Of a DNA stretch of 64,000 nucleotides, positions 51,432 through 60,474 are shown in pieces (within the stretch, counting starts at the first letter, position 1; each line of letters starts with the position of its first letter). The position numbers and the translations under genes are program-made. The stretch comes from an uncultured Prevotella sp. (GTDB taxonomy: Bacteria > Bacteroidota > Bacteroidia > Bacteroidales > Bacteroidaceae). The stretch covers positions 1 through 64,000 of the forward strand of contig CAAGKM010000046.1 of the NCBI GenBank assembly GCA_900770395.1, read 5' to 3'. Under the pieces are notes generated by a model. It saw only the letters and a list, made by a program, of their open reading frames with translations, was not told where the DNA came from and did no database searches.

Positions 51432-53162
51432 ATGGAAGAAATAAAAAACACAGCAAGCGAGGAGAAGAAGAGCTTGAACTTTATAGAGCAGATTGTAGTG
51501 AAGGATCTCAGCGAGGGAAAGAACGACGGACGGGTACAGACCCGTTTTCCACCCGAGCCTAACGGCTATCTGCACATTGGTCACGCCAAAGCCATCTGCA
51601 TGGACTTCGGCATGGCAGAGAAATACAACGGCGTGTGCAACCTGCGCTTCGACGACACCAACCCCACAAAAGAGGACGTGGAGTATGTTGACGCCATCAA
51701 GGAGGACATCAAGTGGCTCGGATTCCACTGGGCTAACGAATACTACGCATCAGACTATTTCCAGCAGCTCTGGGACTTTGCCGTGGAACTGATAAAGGAG
51801 GGCAAGGCGTATATCGACGAGCAGACTGCCGAGCAGATTGCCGAGCAAAAGGGCACTCCCACACAGGCAGGAACAAACAGCCCGTATCGTGACCGCCCCA
51901 TGGAGGAGAACTTAGAGCTTTTCAACAAGATGAACAGCGGTGAGCTGGAAGAAGGCTCAATGGTGCTGCGTGCAAAGATTGACATGGCGAGCCCCAACAT
52001 GCACTTCCGCGACCCTATCATCTACCGCATAGTGAAAACCCCTCACCACCGCACCGGCGACAAATGGAAGGCTTACCCCATGTATGACTTTGCCCACGGA
52101 CAGAGCGACTACTTCGAGGGCGTTACCCACTCGCTCTGCACACTGGAGTTTGTGCCCCACCGTCCGCTCTACGACCTGTTCATCGACTGGCTGAAGAAGG
52201 GCGAGGATCTGAACGACCACCGCTCACGCCAGTATGAGTTCAACAAACTGAACCTGAACTACACGCTGATGAGCAAGCGCAACCTGCTGCTGATGGTCAA
52301 CGAGAAGATGGTTGCCGGATGGGATGACCCGCGAATGCCTACACTCTGCGCATTCCGCCGCCGCGGTTACTCGCCGGAGTCTATCCGCAAGTTTGTTGAC
52401 AAGATTGGATACACAACCTTCGACGCGCTCAATGAGTTCAGCCTTTTGGAGAGCGCCGCACGTGAGGACCTCAACCAGCGTGCCACACGAGTGTCGGCTG
52501 TAATCAATCCCGTGAAGCTCATCATAACCAACTACCCCGAGGGACAGGTAGAGGAGATGGAGGCTGTGAACAACCCCGAGGATGAGACTGCAGGCACCCA
52601 CAAAATAGAGTTCAGCCGCGAGTTGTGGATAGAGCGCGACGACTTTATGGAGGATGCCCCGAAGAAATTCTTCCGACTGAGCATCGACAGAGAAGTGCGC
52701 CTGAAGAACGCATATATAATCAAGTGTACAGGCGTGAAGAAGAACGATGCAGGCGAGATAGAGGAGATATACGCAGAGTACGACCCAACAAGCAAGAGCG
52801 GCATGGAGGGAGCCAACCGCAAGGTTAAAGGCACGCTTCACTGGCTGTCATGCGCTCACTGTCTGCCTGCCGAAGTTAGAATGTACGACCGTCTGTGGAA
52901 CGTGGAGAACCCACGCGACGAGCTGGCACGACTGCAAAAGGAGGGCATGACCGCCAAGGAGGCAATGATGCAGATGATGAACCCCGACTCGCTGCATGTG
53001 CTCAACAACTGCTACGTAGAGAAATTCGTGCAGGACATGCCGGCACTCACCTACCTGCAGTTCCAGCGCATAGGCTACTTCAACGTAGACCCGGACTCAA
53101 CAGCGAAGCACCTCGTGTTCAACAAGACCGTAGGCTTGAAGGACAGCTGGAAAAAGGGATAA
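51432..53162 (+). CDS. glnS: Glutaminyl-tRNA synthetase
   Basis: 576 residues. Class I synthetase with RFPPEPNGYLHIGHAKAI (HIGH motif, about 37-54), FDDTNPTKEDVEYVD, the GlnRS-type LMSKRNLLLMVNEKMVAGWD (KMSKS equivalent MSKR near 281) and RRRGYSPESIRKF. The C-terminal anticodon-binding domain is the GlnRS beta-barrel pair. It charges tRNA-Gln directly, so this organism need not rely on the GatCAB route for glutamine. First gene of a six-gene + strand run; the TPR gene follows 28 bp later. Confidence 0.96.
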   Translation: MEEIKNTASEEKKSLNFIEQIVVKDLSEGKNDGRVQTRFPPEPNGYLHIGHAKAICMDFGMAEKYNGVCNLRFDDTNPTKEDVEYVDAIKEDIKWLGFHWANEYYASDYFQQLWDFAVELIKEGKAYIDEQTAEQIAEQKGTPTQAGTNSPYRDRPMEENLELFNKMNSGELEEGSMVLRAKIDMASPNMHFRDPIIYRIVKTPHHRTGDKWKAYPMYDFAHGQSDYFEGVTHSLCTLEFVPHRPLYDLFIDWLKKGEDLNDHRSRQYEFNKLNLNYTLMSKRNLLLMVNEKMVAGWDDPRMPTLCAFRRRGYSPESIRKFVDKIGYTTFDALNEFSLLESAAREDLNQRATRVSAVINPVKLIITNYPEGQVEEMEAVNNPEDETAGTHKIEFSRELWIERDDFMEDAPKKFFRLSIDREVRLKNAYIIKCTGVKKNDAGEIEEIYAEYDPTSKSGMEGANRKVKGTLHWLSCAHCLPAEVRMYDRLWNVENPRDELARLQKEGMTAKEAMMQMMNPDSLHVLNNCYVEKFVQDMPALTYLQFQRIGYFNVDPDSTAKHLVFNKTVGLKDSWKKG

Positions 53163-53190
53163 GAACATTAAAACTTCAAAGTCTAAAAAA

Positions 53191-54492
53191 ATGATTATAG
53201 ACGAAGGCTTTTTCGAAAACGAAGATTTCAAAGAGAAACTCGAGAACTATGAACGGTGTCTGGATGAGGGAAAGACACCGTTCATGAACGCCGACGACCT
53301 GACCGACATTGCCGACTACTACAACTACAACGGCGAGACGGACAAGGCTAATGACGCTGTGGAGCTGGCGCTCGAGCTGCAGCCTGGAGCCACACTGCCA
53401 TTAGTGTTCAAGACCAAGGCGGCGCTGCAGACAGGCAACATAATGCAGGCAATGGAATATGCCGCAGGCATAGCCGACCAAGACGACCCGGAGACAACAT
53501 ACCTCAAAGCTGAAATCATGATAGTGCGCGGCGAGGCAGAAAAAGCTAACAATTTTCTGGTAAAAAACATGAGTGATGTTGAGGATGACATTCTGCCCGA
53601 CTACATCATCGATGTGGCATACATCTGGTGCGAATACGCATATTATGACAGAGCCAACGAATGGCTGAAAATGGCAGGCGACTATAGAAACACCAACAGC
53701 ACTGACATTTTAGAGCTGACAGGAAGAATAGAGTTTGGACTGCAGAACTATAAAAAAAGTATCGAGGCATTCGAAAAGGTGGTTGACAAAAAACCGTTCT
53801 CAGCACGGCTCTGGTACTCATTGGCAAGCGCATACTATTTCTGCGACGACATGGAGAACGCACTGAAATGCATTGACTTCACGCTCGCTATCAAGCCCGG
53901 CAACGCTGACAGCATTATGCTAAAAGGCAACATCCTGGCGAAGCTTAAGGACTATGCTCAGGCAATTGACCTGTTTAAGCAATACATAAGCATGGTGCCT
54001 GAGGACAAGATGGCATACGTGAATCTGGCAGCATGCTACCGCTCTACCGGTGAACTGGAGAAAGCCATGGAGCTGGCTATGAATGCAGTGGACAGCGACG
54101 ACAAGGAAGCCGCATTTCAGGCTTGCGAGGAAATGGTGTTTCTATCGCTGGAGACCGGCGACGCCATCAACGCATTGGAATGGGTAGACAAAGCCGACAC
54201 ACTCACCGAGGACATCTCCGAAAAGTTAGTGCTCAGAGCATACGTGATGCTGGCACAGCAAAGGCTGGATGAGGCAATGCCAGTGTTCATGGAGGCGATT
54301 GACCGGGCGGAGGACAAGATGTATGTTGTGTCAAGAATGATTGCCGCATTCTTCGACAACGGCTACAAGAAGATGGGGATGTGGGCAACACGCTACTACT
54401 GCCAGGAGCTACAGGACATCACCGACGAGGAGCTCGACGCAATGACTCCCGAGGACCTCATGGCATATCTTGAAAAGAAAATACAGAAATAA
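53191..54492 (+). CDS. Tetratricopeptide repeat protein
   Basis: 433 residues made largely of TPR units, such as DLTDIADYYNYNGETDKAND (about 32-51), KKSIEAFEKVVDKKPFSARL, ALKCIDFTLAIKPGNADSIM and KDYAQAIDLFKQYISMVPED. No signal peptide or membrane helix, so it is cytoplasmic; probably a protein-interaction scaffold. Lies 28 bp after glnS and 12 bp before the dedA-type gene. Its partner is unknown. Confidence 0.85.
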   Translation: MIIDEGFFENEDFKEKLENYERCLDEGKTPFMNADDLTDIADYYNYNGETDKANDAVELALELQPGATLPLVFKTKAALQTGNIMQAMEYAAGIADQDDPETTYLKAEIMIVRGEAEKANNFLVKNMSDVEDDILPDYIIDVAYIWCEYAYYDRANEWLKMAGDYRNTNSTDILELTGRIEFGLQNYKKSIEAFEKVVDKKPFSARLWYSLASAYYFCDDMENALKCIDFTLAIKPGNADSIMLKGNILAKLKDYAQAIDLFKQYISMVPEDKMAYVNLAACYRSTGELEKAMELAMNAVDSDDKEAAFQACEEMVFLSLETGDAINALEWVDKADTLTEDISEKLVLRAYVMLAQQRLDEAMPVFMEAIDRAEDKMYVVSRMIAAFFDNGYKKMGMWATRYYCQELQDITDEELDAMTPEDLMAYLEKKIQK

Positions 54493-54504
54493 CAATAGAC
54501 AATT

Positions 54505-55125
54505 ATGGTAGATTTATTAAGTACACTGCTTGACAATCTGAATTACTGGTATATAATACTGCTCATGGCTATTGAGAGCTCGTTCATTCCCTTCCCCTCG
54601 GAAGTGGTGGTGCCGCCGGCAGCCTACAAAGCGGCAGGAGGCGAAATGAACGTTGTGCTTGTGGTGGTGGCAGCCACAATAGGAGCGCTCATAGGAAGTT
54701 TGGTAAACTATGCGCTTGCCTACTTCATCGGACGTCCCATCATCTACCGCTTCGCCAACAGCCGCCTTGGGCACATGCTGCTGCTCAGCAAGGAGAAGAT
54801 TGAGACTGCAGAGCAATATTTCGACCGTCACGGTGCGGCGTCAACATTCTTCGGCAGACTGATACCGGCTGTGCGACAGCTCATCTCCATACCTGCAGGA
54901 CTGGCGCGGATGAATATGGGAAAATTCCTGCTCTACACAACTTTGGGAGCAGGAATATGGAACACTATACTTGCAGCCATAGGTTACTACCTGCACTCGG
55001 TTGTGAGCGAGGACGAGCTGGCAGCAAAAGTAAGCGAATACAGCCATGAACTCAACATGATTATTCTCGCAGCTGTGGCAATCGTGCTGGCATATATAAT
55101 ATATAAAGGTGTAAAAAAGAAATAA
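54505..55125 (+). CDS. DedA-family membrane protein
   Basis: 206 residues with four to five helices. The DedA/SNARE-associated signature is present: ESSFIPFPSEVVVPPAAYKA (about 24-43), GSLVNYALAYFIGR and FFGRLIPAVRQLISIPAGLA (about 117-136, with the key Arg pair). DedA proteins act as flippases for undecaprenyl phosphate or phospholipids. Lies 12 bp after the TPR gene and 19 bp before manC, in a block making GDP-sugars for surface glycans, which fits a lipid-carrier recycling role. Confidence 0.9.
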   Translation: MVDLLSTLLDNLNYWYIILLMAIESSFIPFPSEVVVPPAAYKAAGGEMNVVLVVVAATIGALIGSLVNYALAYFIGRPIIYRFANSRLGHMLLLSKEKIETAEQYFDRHGAASTFFGRLIPAVRQLISIPAGLARMNMGKFLLYTTLGAGIWNTILAAIGYYLHSVVSEDELAAKVSEYSHELNMIILAAVAIVLAYIIYKGVKKK

Positions 55126-55144
55126 TATATATAGTTTATAGAAT

Positions 55145-56206
55145 ATGGCTAAACAAAACAACCATCTCGTAATAATGGCTGGCGGCGTGGGAAGCCGCTT
55201 TTGGCCAATGAGCACCGAAGAGTGCCCCAAACAGTTCATAGACGTGCTCGGAATGGGCAAGTCACTGCTGCAGCTCACCGTAGACCGCTTCGACGGAGTG
55301 TGTGACAAGGAGAATATATGGATTGTGACCAACAAGAATTATATCAATATCGTGAAAGAGCAATTGCCGCAGGTGGCTGCCGACCACATTCTGTGCGAGC
55401 CATGCCGCCGCAACACTGCACCATGCATAGCCTACGTAAGCTGGAAGATAAAGTCAAAGGACCCGAAGGCAAACATCGTGGTGTCGCCAAGCGACCACAT
55501 CGTGCTCAACGAGACAGAGTTCAAGCGCGTGATGACCAACAGCTTGAACTTCACCAACGGTACCGATGCCATAGTGACCGTAGGAATAAAACCAAGCCGC
55601 CCAGAGACAGGCTACGGATATATTCAGGCAAACCTCGCATCACCGTCGCTGCGCAACAAGGAGATGTACCGCGTGGAGAAGTTCCGCGAGAAGCCCGACC
55701 TTGCCACGGCACAGGAGTATATCCAGAAAAAAGAGTTCTTCTGGAACGCAGGCATCTTCGTATGGAACGTCAACACCATCGTAAACGCATTCCGCATCTA
55801 TCAGCCAAGCATCAACAAGGTGTTTGAGAAGTTGCTGCCCTACTACGGCACCGACAAGGAGCAAGAGATGATCGACCTGCGTTTCCCCGAGTGCGAGAGC
55901 ATAAGCATCGACTACGCCGTGATGGAAAAGGCAGAGGAAATATTTGTATGTCCTGCCGACTTTGGATGGAGTGACTTGGGAACCTGGGGCTCGCTGCAGG
56001 CTAACACTCCGCGAGATCTTTACGGCAACAGCTGCATAGGCAACAACATAAAGCTGTTTGAGACCAACAACTGCATGATTCACACCACACAGGAGAAGAA
56101 AGTTGTGATACAGGGACTCGACGGCTATATCGTGGCGGAGAACAACGACACACTGCTCATCTGCAAACTGTCGGAAGAACAGCGCATAAAGCAATTCTCA
56201 GAATAA
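55145..56206 (+). CDS. manC: Mannose-1-phosphate guanylyltransferase
   Basis: 353 residues, the nucleotidyltransferase alone without the C-terminal isomerase domain of long ManC/AlgA. Signature MAGGVGSRFWPMSTEECPKQ (about 12-31), EPCRRNTAPCIAYVSW (about 84-99), PSDHIV and the EKFREKPD motif. It makes GDP-mannose from mannose-1-phosphate and GTP, feeding gmd and fcl downstream. 38 bp before gmd. Confidence 0.95.
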   Translation: MAKQNNHLVIMAGGVGSRFWPMSTEECPKQFIDVLGMGKSLLQLTVDRFDGVCDKENIWIVTNKNYINIVKEQLPQVAADHILCEPCRRNTAPCIAYVSWKIKSKDPKANIVVSPSDHIVLNETEFKRVMTNSLNFTNGTDAIVTVGIKPSRPETGYGYIQANLASPSLRNKEMYRVEKFREKPDLATAQEYIQKKEFFWNAGIFVWNVNTIVNAFRIYQPSINKVFEKLLPYYGTDKEQEMIDLRFPECESISIDYAVMEKAEEIFVCPADFGWSDLGTWGSLQANTPRDLYGNSCIGNNIKLFETNNCMIHTTQEKKVVIQGLDGYIVAENNDTLLICKLSEEQRIKQFSE

Positions 56207-56244
56207 TATATATAGTTAAATAAGTAGTTTTTAAAACAGATATC

Positions 56245-57342
56245 ATGTCAAAACAAAACATCGCACTGATTACAGGCATCACCGGTCAGGACGGAAGCTA
56301 CCTGGCTGAGTTTCTACTTGAGAAAGGTTACGACGTACACGGAATAATCCGACGCTCATCGGTTGACTACCGCGAGCGCATCGCTCACCTTGAGGGGCAG
56401 CCACATTTCCACCTGCACTATGGTGACATGGGCGACTCAATGAGCATTATCAAGATTGTAGCCGACGTGCGCCCTACAGAGATTTACAACCTTGCGGCAC
56501 AGAGCCATGTGCAGGTGTCGTTCGACGCGCCGGAGTTTACTGCCGACGTAGACGCAACCGGTGTGCTGCGCGTGCTGGAGGCTGTGCGCGCCTGCGGGCT
56601 GGCGGACACCTGCCGCATCTATCAGGCATCCACATCAGAGCTTTACGGCAAGGTGGAGGAGGTTCCTCAGAACGAGAACACACCATTCCACCCCTACTCG
56701 CCCTACGCCGTGGCAAAGCTCTACGGATTCTGGATTATAAAGGAATACCGTGAGGCTTACAACATGTTCTGCTGCTCGGGAATACTGTTCAACCACGAGA
56801 GCGAGCGCCGCGGCGAGACTTTCGTGACACGAAAGATTACACTCGCAGCAGCACGCATAGCACAGGGCAAGCAGGAGAAACTGTATTTAGGCAACCTCTC
56901 AAGCCTGCGCGACTGGGGATATGCCAAAGACTATGTGGAATGTATGTGGCTCATCCTGCAGAACAAGACTCCCGAGGACTTCGTAATCGCCACCGGAGAG
57001 CAGCACTCTGTGCGTGACTTCTGCTATCTTGCGTTCAAGTATGCGGGCATTGAGCTGGAGTTCAAGGGCGAGGGCATCGACGAGAAGGGCTACGACAAGG
57101 CAACGGGCAAGGTGCTCGTAGAGGTGTCGGAAGACTTCTACCGCCCGACAGATGTTGTAAACCTTTGGGGCGACCCTACAAAGGCTAAGGCAAAATTAGG
57201 CTGGAACCCGTCGAAGACAAGCTTCGAGGAGCTGGTTAAAATCATGGTGGAGCACGACATGGCGAAGGTGGCTGTGGAGCGTGCCGGTGAGGAGGTGCGC
57301 ACCAACCTTGCCGAGTATCTTGAGAAGGGTATCGTGAAATAA
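56245..57342 (+). CDS. gmd: GDP-mannose 4,6-dehydratase
   Basis: 365 residues, short-chain dehydrogenase/reductase fold. NADP site TGITGQDGSYLAEFLL (about 10-25) and IIRRSS (Arg contact); catalytic Ser/Thr with YxxxK as ASTSELYGKV and SPYAVAKLYGFW (Tyr153-like). Converts GDP-mannose to GDP-4-keto-6-deoxymannose. 38 bp after manC, 12 bp before fcl. Confidence 0.97.
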   Translation: MSKQNIALITGITGQDGSYLAEFLLEKGYDVHGIIRRSSVDYRERIAHLEGQPHFHLHYGDMGDSMSIIKIVADVRPTEIYNLAAQSHVQVSFDAPEFTADVDATGVLRVLEAVRACGLADTCRIYQASTSELYGKVEEVPQNENTPFHPYSPYAVAKLYGFWIIKEYREAYNMFCCSGILFNHESERRGETFVTRKITLAAARIAQGKQEKLYLGNLSSLRDWGYAKDYVECMWLILQNKTPEDFVIATGEQHSVRDFCYLAFKYAGIELEFKGEGIDEKGYDKATGKVLVEVSEDFYRPTDVVNLWGDPTKAKAKLGWNPSKTSFEELVKIMVEHDMAKVAVERAGEEVRTNLAEYLEKGIVK

Positions 57343-57354
57343 TAAACACATACA

Positions 57355-58527
57355 ATGTTAAGCAAAGACAGTAAAATATTTGTGGCAGGACACCACGGAC
57401 TCGTGGGGTCTGCCATTTGGAATAATCTCAAGGCGCGCGGCTACAACAATCTTGTTGGACGCGGTCACAAGGAACTCGACCTCACCAGTCAAATTGCGGT
57501 GAAGGAGTTCTTCGACCAGGAGCAGCCCGATGCGGTGGTGCTTGCCGCTGCTCATGTGGGCGGCATCATGGCAAACTCGCTCTACCGTGCCGACTTCATC
57601 ATGCAGAACATGCTGATGCAGTGCAACGTGATAGGTGAGGCATACCGCCACAATGTGAAGAAGCTGCTCTTCCTCGGCTCAACCTGCATCTACCCCAAGA
57701 ACGCTCCCCAGCCAATGCGCGAGGATGCTCTGCTCACAAGCGAACTGGAGTACACCAACGAGGAGTATGCCATCGCAAAGATTGCAGGACTGAAGATGTG
57801 CGAGAGCTACAACCTGCAGTACGGCACAAACTACATTGCGGTGATGCCTACAAACCTCTACGGACCAAACGACAACTTCCATTTGGAGAACTCACACGTG
57901 ATGCCAGCTATGATGCGCAAAATTTATCTTGCAAAGCTCATCCACGACGAGGAGTGGGATGCTATACGCACCGACATGAGCAAACGTCCGGTTGAGGGCG
58001 TTGACGGCAACGCCTCTAAGGAGGATATTCTGGAAGTTCTCGCCAAATATGGCATTGAGAACAACAAAGTTACCTTGTGGGGAACGGGCAAACCGCTGCG
58101 TGAGTTCCTCTGGAGCGAGGAGATGGCAGACGCCTCAGTACACGTGCTGCTGAATGTTGACTTCAGCGACATCATCGGCAAGAAGGTCTACAGCAGTGTG
58201 CAGACTGGTGCGGCAACGGCAGGAGGCGCCACCGACCGCAACAGCAACAGCGGACGTGGCGGAGCAATACCGGCGCTTGGAGAGATTCGCAACTGCCACA
58301 TCAACGTTGGCACAGGCAAGGAGCTCACAATCCGTGAGCTGTCGGAACTGATAGTAAAGACCGTAGGCTTTACCGGCGAGGTGCATTTCGATGCCTCGAA
58401 GCCCGACGGTACCATGCGCAAGCTCATTGACGTGTCAAAGCTGCACTCACTCGGCTGGCACCATAAGGTAGAGATAGACGAGGGTGTAGAACGCCTCTTC
58501 AACTGGTATAAGGATAGTCTGAAATAA
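57355..58527 (+). CDS. fcl: GDP-L-fucose synthase
   Basis: 390 residues, longer than the ~320 of enterobacterial enzymes. N-terminal VAGHHGLVGSAIWNNLKARG (NADP site), catalytic SSTCIYPK-type GSTCIYPKNAPQPMREDALL and the EEYAIAKIAGLKMCE (YxxxK) helix. An extra loop near 275-310 (VQTGAATAGGATDRNSNSGR) is Gly/Ser-rich and makes up the length difference, as in other Bacteroidetes Fcl. It makes GDP-fucose, completing the manC-gmd-fcl route used for fucosylating surface glycans and glycoproteins. Confidence 0.95.
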   Translation: MLSKDSKIFVAGHHGLVGSAIWNNLKARGYNNLVGRGHKELDLTSQIAVKEFFDQEQPDAVVLAAAHVGGIMANSLYRADFIMQNMLMQCNVIGEAYRHNVKKLLFLGSTCIYPKNAPQPMREDALLTSELEYTNEEYAIAKIAGLKMCESYNLQYGTNYIAVMPTNLYGPNDNFHLENSHVMPAMMRKIYLAKLIHDEEWDAIRTDMSKRPVEGVDGNASKEDILEVLAKYGIENNKVTLWGTGKPLREFLWSEEMADASVHVLLNVDFSDIIGKKVYSSVQTGAATAGGATDRNSNSGRGGAIPALGEIRNCHINVGTGKELTIRELSELIVKTVGFTGEVHFDASKPDGTMRKLIDVSKLHSLGWHHKVEIDEGVERLFNWYKDSLK

Positions 58528-58556
58528 AAACATTTCACTCCCCATATAATATAATT

Positions 58557-58582
58557 AAGGTACATGCGCACGCACGTACCTT
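58557..58582 (+). terminator. Hairpin terminator after fcl
   Basis: AAGGTAC, TGCG, loop, CGCA, GTACCTT followed by an AT-rich tail with T runs; lies 30 bp after the fcl stop. Confidence 0.6.
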
Positions 58583-58619
58583 ATATATTTTATATAGCAG
58601 AACATTTATTTTATGTTTT

Positions 58620-58910
58620 TCAGCAAAACCTCACATCGCAAATCACCTGACTGCCCACGGCGGCATTGAGCTGACGCACGTACTGCTGGCGCATCATGCT
58701 CAGGTCGGCACGCAAGGCTGGATTGCTAAGCTGCACGAAAAGTGTCTGATTGCGGATGCTGAGATTACGGGTATATTGAGCGACAATGGCACCGGCAACC
58801 TCAGGCCACGACTCAATGAGCCTGCGCTGCAGCAGAGGCATCTCAAGTCCCTGCTGTCTGAGGATATACATCACCACCTCGTTTGCCTGTTTCACTTCTG
58901 TTCTAAACAT
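58620..58910 (-). CDS. DUF721/DciA-like protein
   Basis: 96 residues. LLQRRLIESWPEVAGAIVAQ (about 26-45) and NQTLFVQLSNPALRADLSMM, RQQYVRQLNA match the DUF721/DciA pattern; DciA-type proteins help load the DnaB helicase in bacteria without DnaC. It follows recF by 13 bp on the same strand, a common Bacteroidetes order, and dnaB is close by in the window. Confidence 0.85.
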   Translation of the reverse strand: MFRTEVKQANEVVMYILRQQGLEMPLLQRRLIESWPEVAGAIVAQYTRNLSIRNQTLFVQLSNPALRADLSMMRQQYVRQLNAAVGSQVICDVRFC

Positions 58911-58923
58911 ATTCTTCGTTTCA

Positions 58924-60099
58924 TTATTCCGTAAACGCCTTCACCTCGCCGTTCTCCACATGGAAAATCTTATGCGGAAAATGTCCCCTCTCCAATATGC
59001 TGTCGAGATGGTCGCGGTTGGTGTCGGTGATAAATATCTGTCCGAAGGTGTCGCTCGACACAATCCTTACAATCTGCTCCACGCGCGTTGCGTCGAGCTT
59101 GTCGAATATATCATCGAGCAGCAGCAGCGGAGTGTTTTTTCTCTCCGACATTCCACACAGCAACTCAAACTGCGCGAGTTTCAATGCTATCACAAAACTT
59201 TTCTTCTGCCCCTGGCTTGCCTCACGTTTCATCAGATGCCCCTCAAGCGTAAAGCTCAGGTCATCGCGGTGAATGCCATGCAGAGAATAGCCCACGGCAC
59301 GGTCCTTATGGCGGTCGCGCTGAATAACCTCAAGCAGCGGTCCTCGGGTGCAATGCGACTCGTAGTCAATGCCCACGGTCTCACTTTCCATAGAAATCAT
59401 ACCGTAATACTTCTGGAACACAGGCACGAGCATATCCACAAACCTGCGGCGCGCCTCATAGATGCGCTCACCGTACATCGCCATCTGCTCCTCCCATATT
59501 GCCAGCAGCTCAGCATCTGGTTCCTCCTCACCCTTGAGCATGGCATTGCGCTGCTGAAGAGCCTTGTTGTAGCCCGTAAGTTCCTGCATGTAAGGATTAT
59601 CGTACTGTGCAATGAACACATCCATAAACTGCCGGCGCTCCTCACTTGTACCGTCAATAAGCACGGTGTCGCCCGGAGCCACCTTCACAAGCGGTATCAG
59701 TCCAATGTGCTCCGACAACCGCCTGTATTCTTTCCTGTTGCGCTTGAAATGCTTCTTCGTGCCACGCTTCATGCCACAATATATCGAGAGGGTGTCGTCT
59801 GTCTTTCTCAAGCTGTCTGACTGGTCTGACGTGTCGGACTTGTCTGACAGGTCCGACACGTCAGACCCATCGGCTGTATACTCGCCCTCAAGCACAAAGA
59901 ATGGCTCATCGTGGCGGATGAGCTGCGAGTCTATCGGATTGCCGCTACTGCGGCAAAACGACAGGTAGTACACGGCATCAAGCACATTTGTTTTGCCTGC
60001 GCCGTTATCGCCGATCAGACAGTTGATCTTCGCCGACATATCAAGCGTCGCCCCTGCTATGTTCTTATAGTTTACTATCGACAGTTTTCTGAGTATCAT
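58924..60099 (-). CDS. recF: DNA replication and repair protein RecF
   Basis: 391 residues from the ATG at 60099 (MILRKLSIVNYKNI); the open frame continues to 60192 across the promoter. Walker A LIGDNGAGKTNVLDA (about 28-42), signature QGQKKSFVIALKLAQ and Walker B PLLLLDDIFDKLD. An unusual insert at about 79-97 reads SDVSDLSDKSDTSDQSDS, encoded by repeated TCTGAC/TCGGAC units. It loads RecA at gaps. The -7 box TAACTTTG lies at 60136-60143. Confidence 0.95.
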   Translation of the reverse strand: MILRKLSIVNYKNIAGATLDMSAKINCLIGDNGAGKTNVLDAVYYLSFCRSSGNPIDSQLIRHDEPFFVLEGEYTADGSDVSDLSDKSDTSDQSDSLRKTDDTLSIYCGMKRGTKKHFKRNRKEYRRLSEHIGLIPLVKVAPGDTVLIDGTSEERRQFMDVFIAQYDNPYMQELTGYNKALQQRNAMLKGEEEPDAELLAIWEEQMAMYGERIYEARRRFVDMLVPVFQKYYGMISMESETVGIDYESHCTRGPLLEVIQRDRHKDRAVGYSLHGIHRDDLSFTLEGHLMKREASQGQKKSFVIALKLAQFELLCGMSERKNTPLLLLDDIFDKLDATRVEQIVRIVSSDTFGQIFITDTNRDHLDSILERGHFPHKIFHVENGEVKAFTE

Positions 60100-60135
60100 C
60101 TTTTTCAAGAACCATCCTTCACGATGTTCAACATG

Positions 60136-60167
60136 CAAAGTTACTATTATTTTTCCAAACCACAAAA
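60136..60167 (-). promoter_or_regulatory. recF promoter
   Basis: Read on the - strand: TTTTG (60163-60167), 19 bp, TAACTTTG (60136-60143). The ATG at 60099 follows 37 bp after the -7 box, which supports the short reading of recF. Confidence 0.7.
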
Positions 60168-60336
60168 CGATATCACATTTTTTAACCAGCACATCAGAAT
60201 TGAACGTTTCCTCCGCTTATATTATATATAATTAAGGTGTAAGCTCCAAACACTTGATTTATAGCAAGAGTAAAATTGCCAGAACATTAAATTTATAACA
60301 AAATGCAAGTTTTTTCACATTTTTCTTTGAAAAACG

Positions 60337-60367
60337 TTGCATAAATCAAAGAAAAAGTGTAATTTTG
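60337..60367 (+). promoter_or_regulatory. gdhA promoter
   Basis: TTG (60337-60339), 20 bp, TAATTTTG (60360-60367). A leader of about 100 nt precedes the ATG at 60475; no clear riboswitch fold is seen in it. Confidence 0.7.
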
Positions 60368-60474
60368 CACACAGAAACAAGAAAGAGAGACAAAATGTGG
60401 CTCAAAGCTGTTTCAACATAACAGAGAATAAGAAAATAAATAGGTATAAATAACAATTTTAAAGTAAAAAGATT

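Noticed and set aside
59812..59865. Frameshift in RecF caused by the repeats
   Set aside because: The repeats keep the reading frame and RecF motifs continue on both sides.
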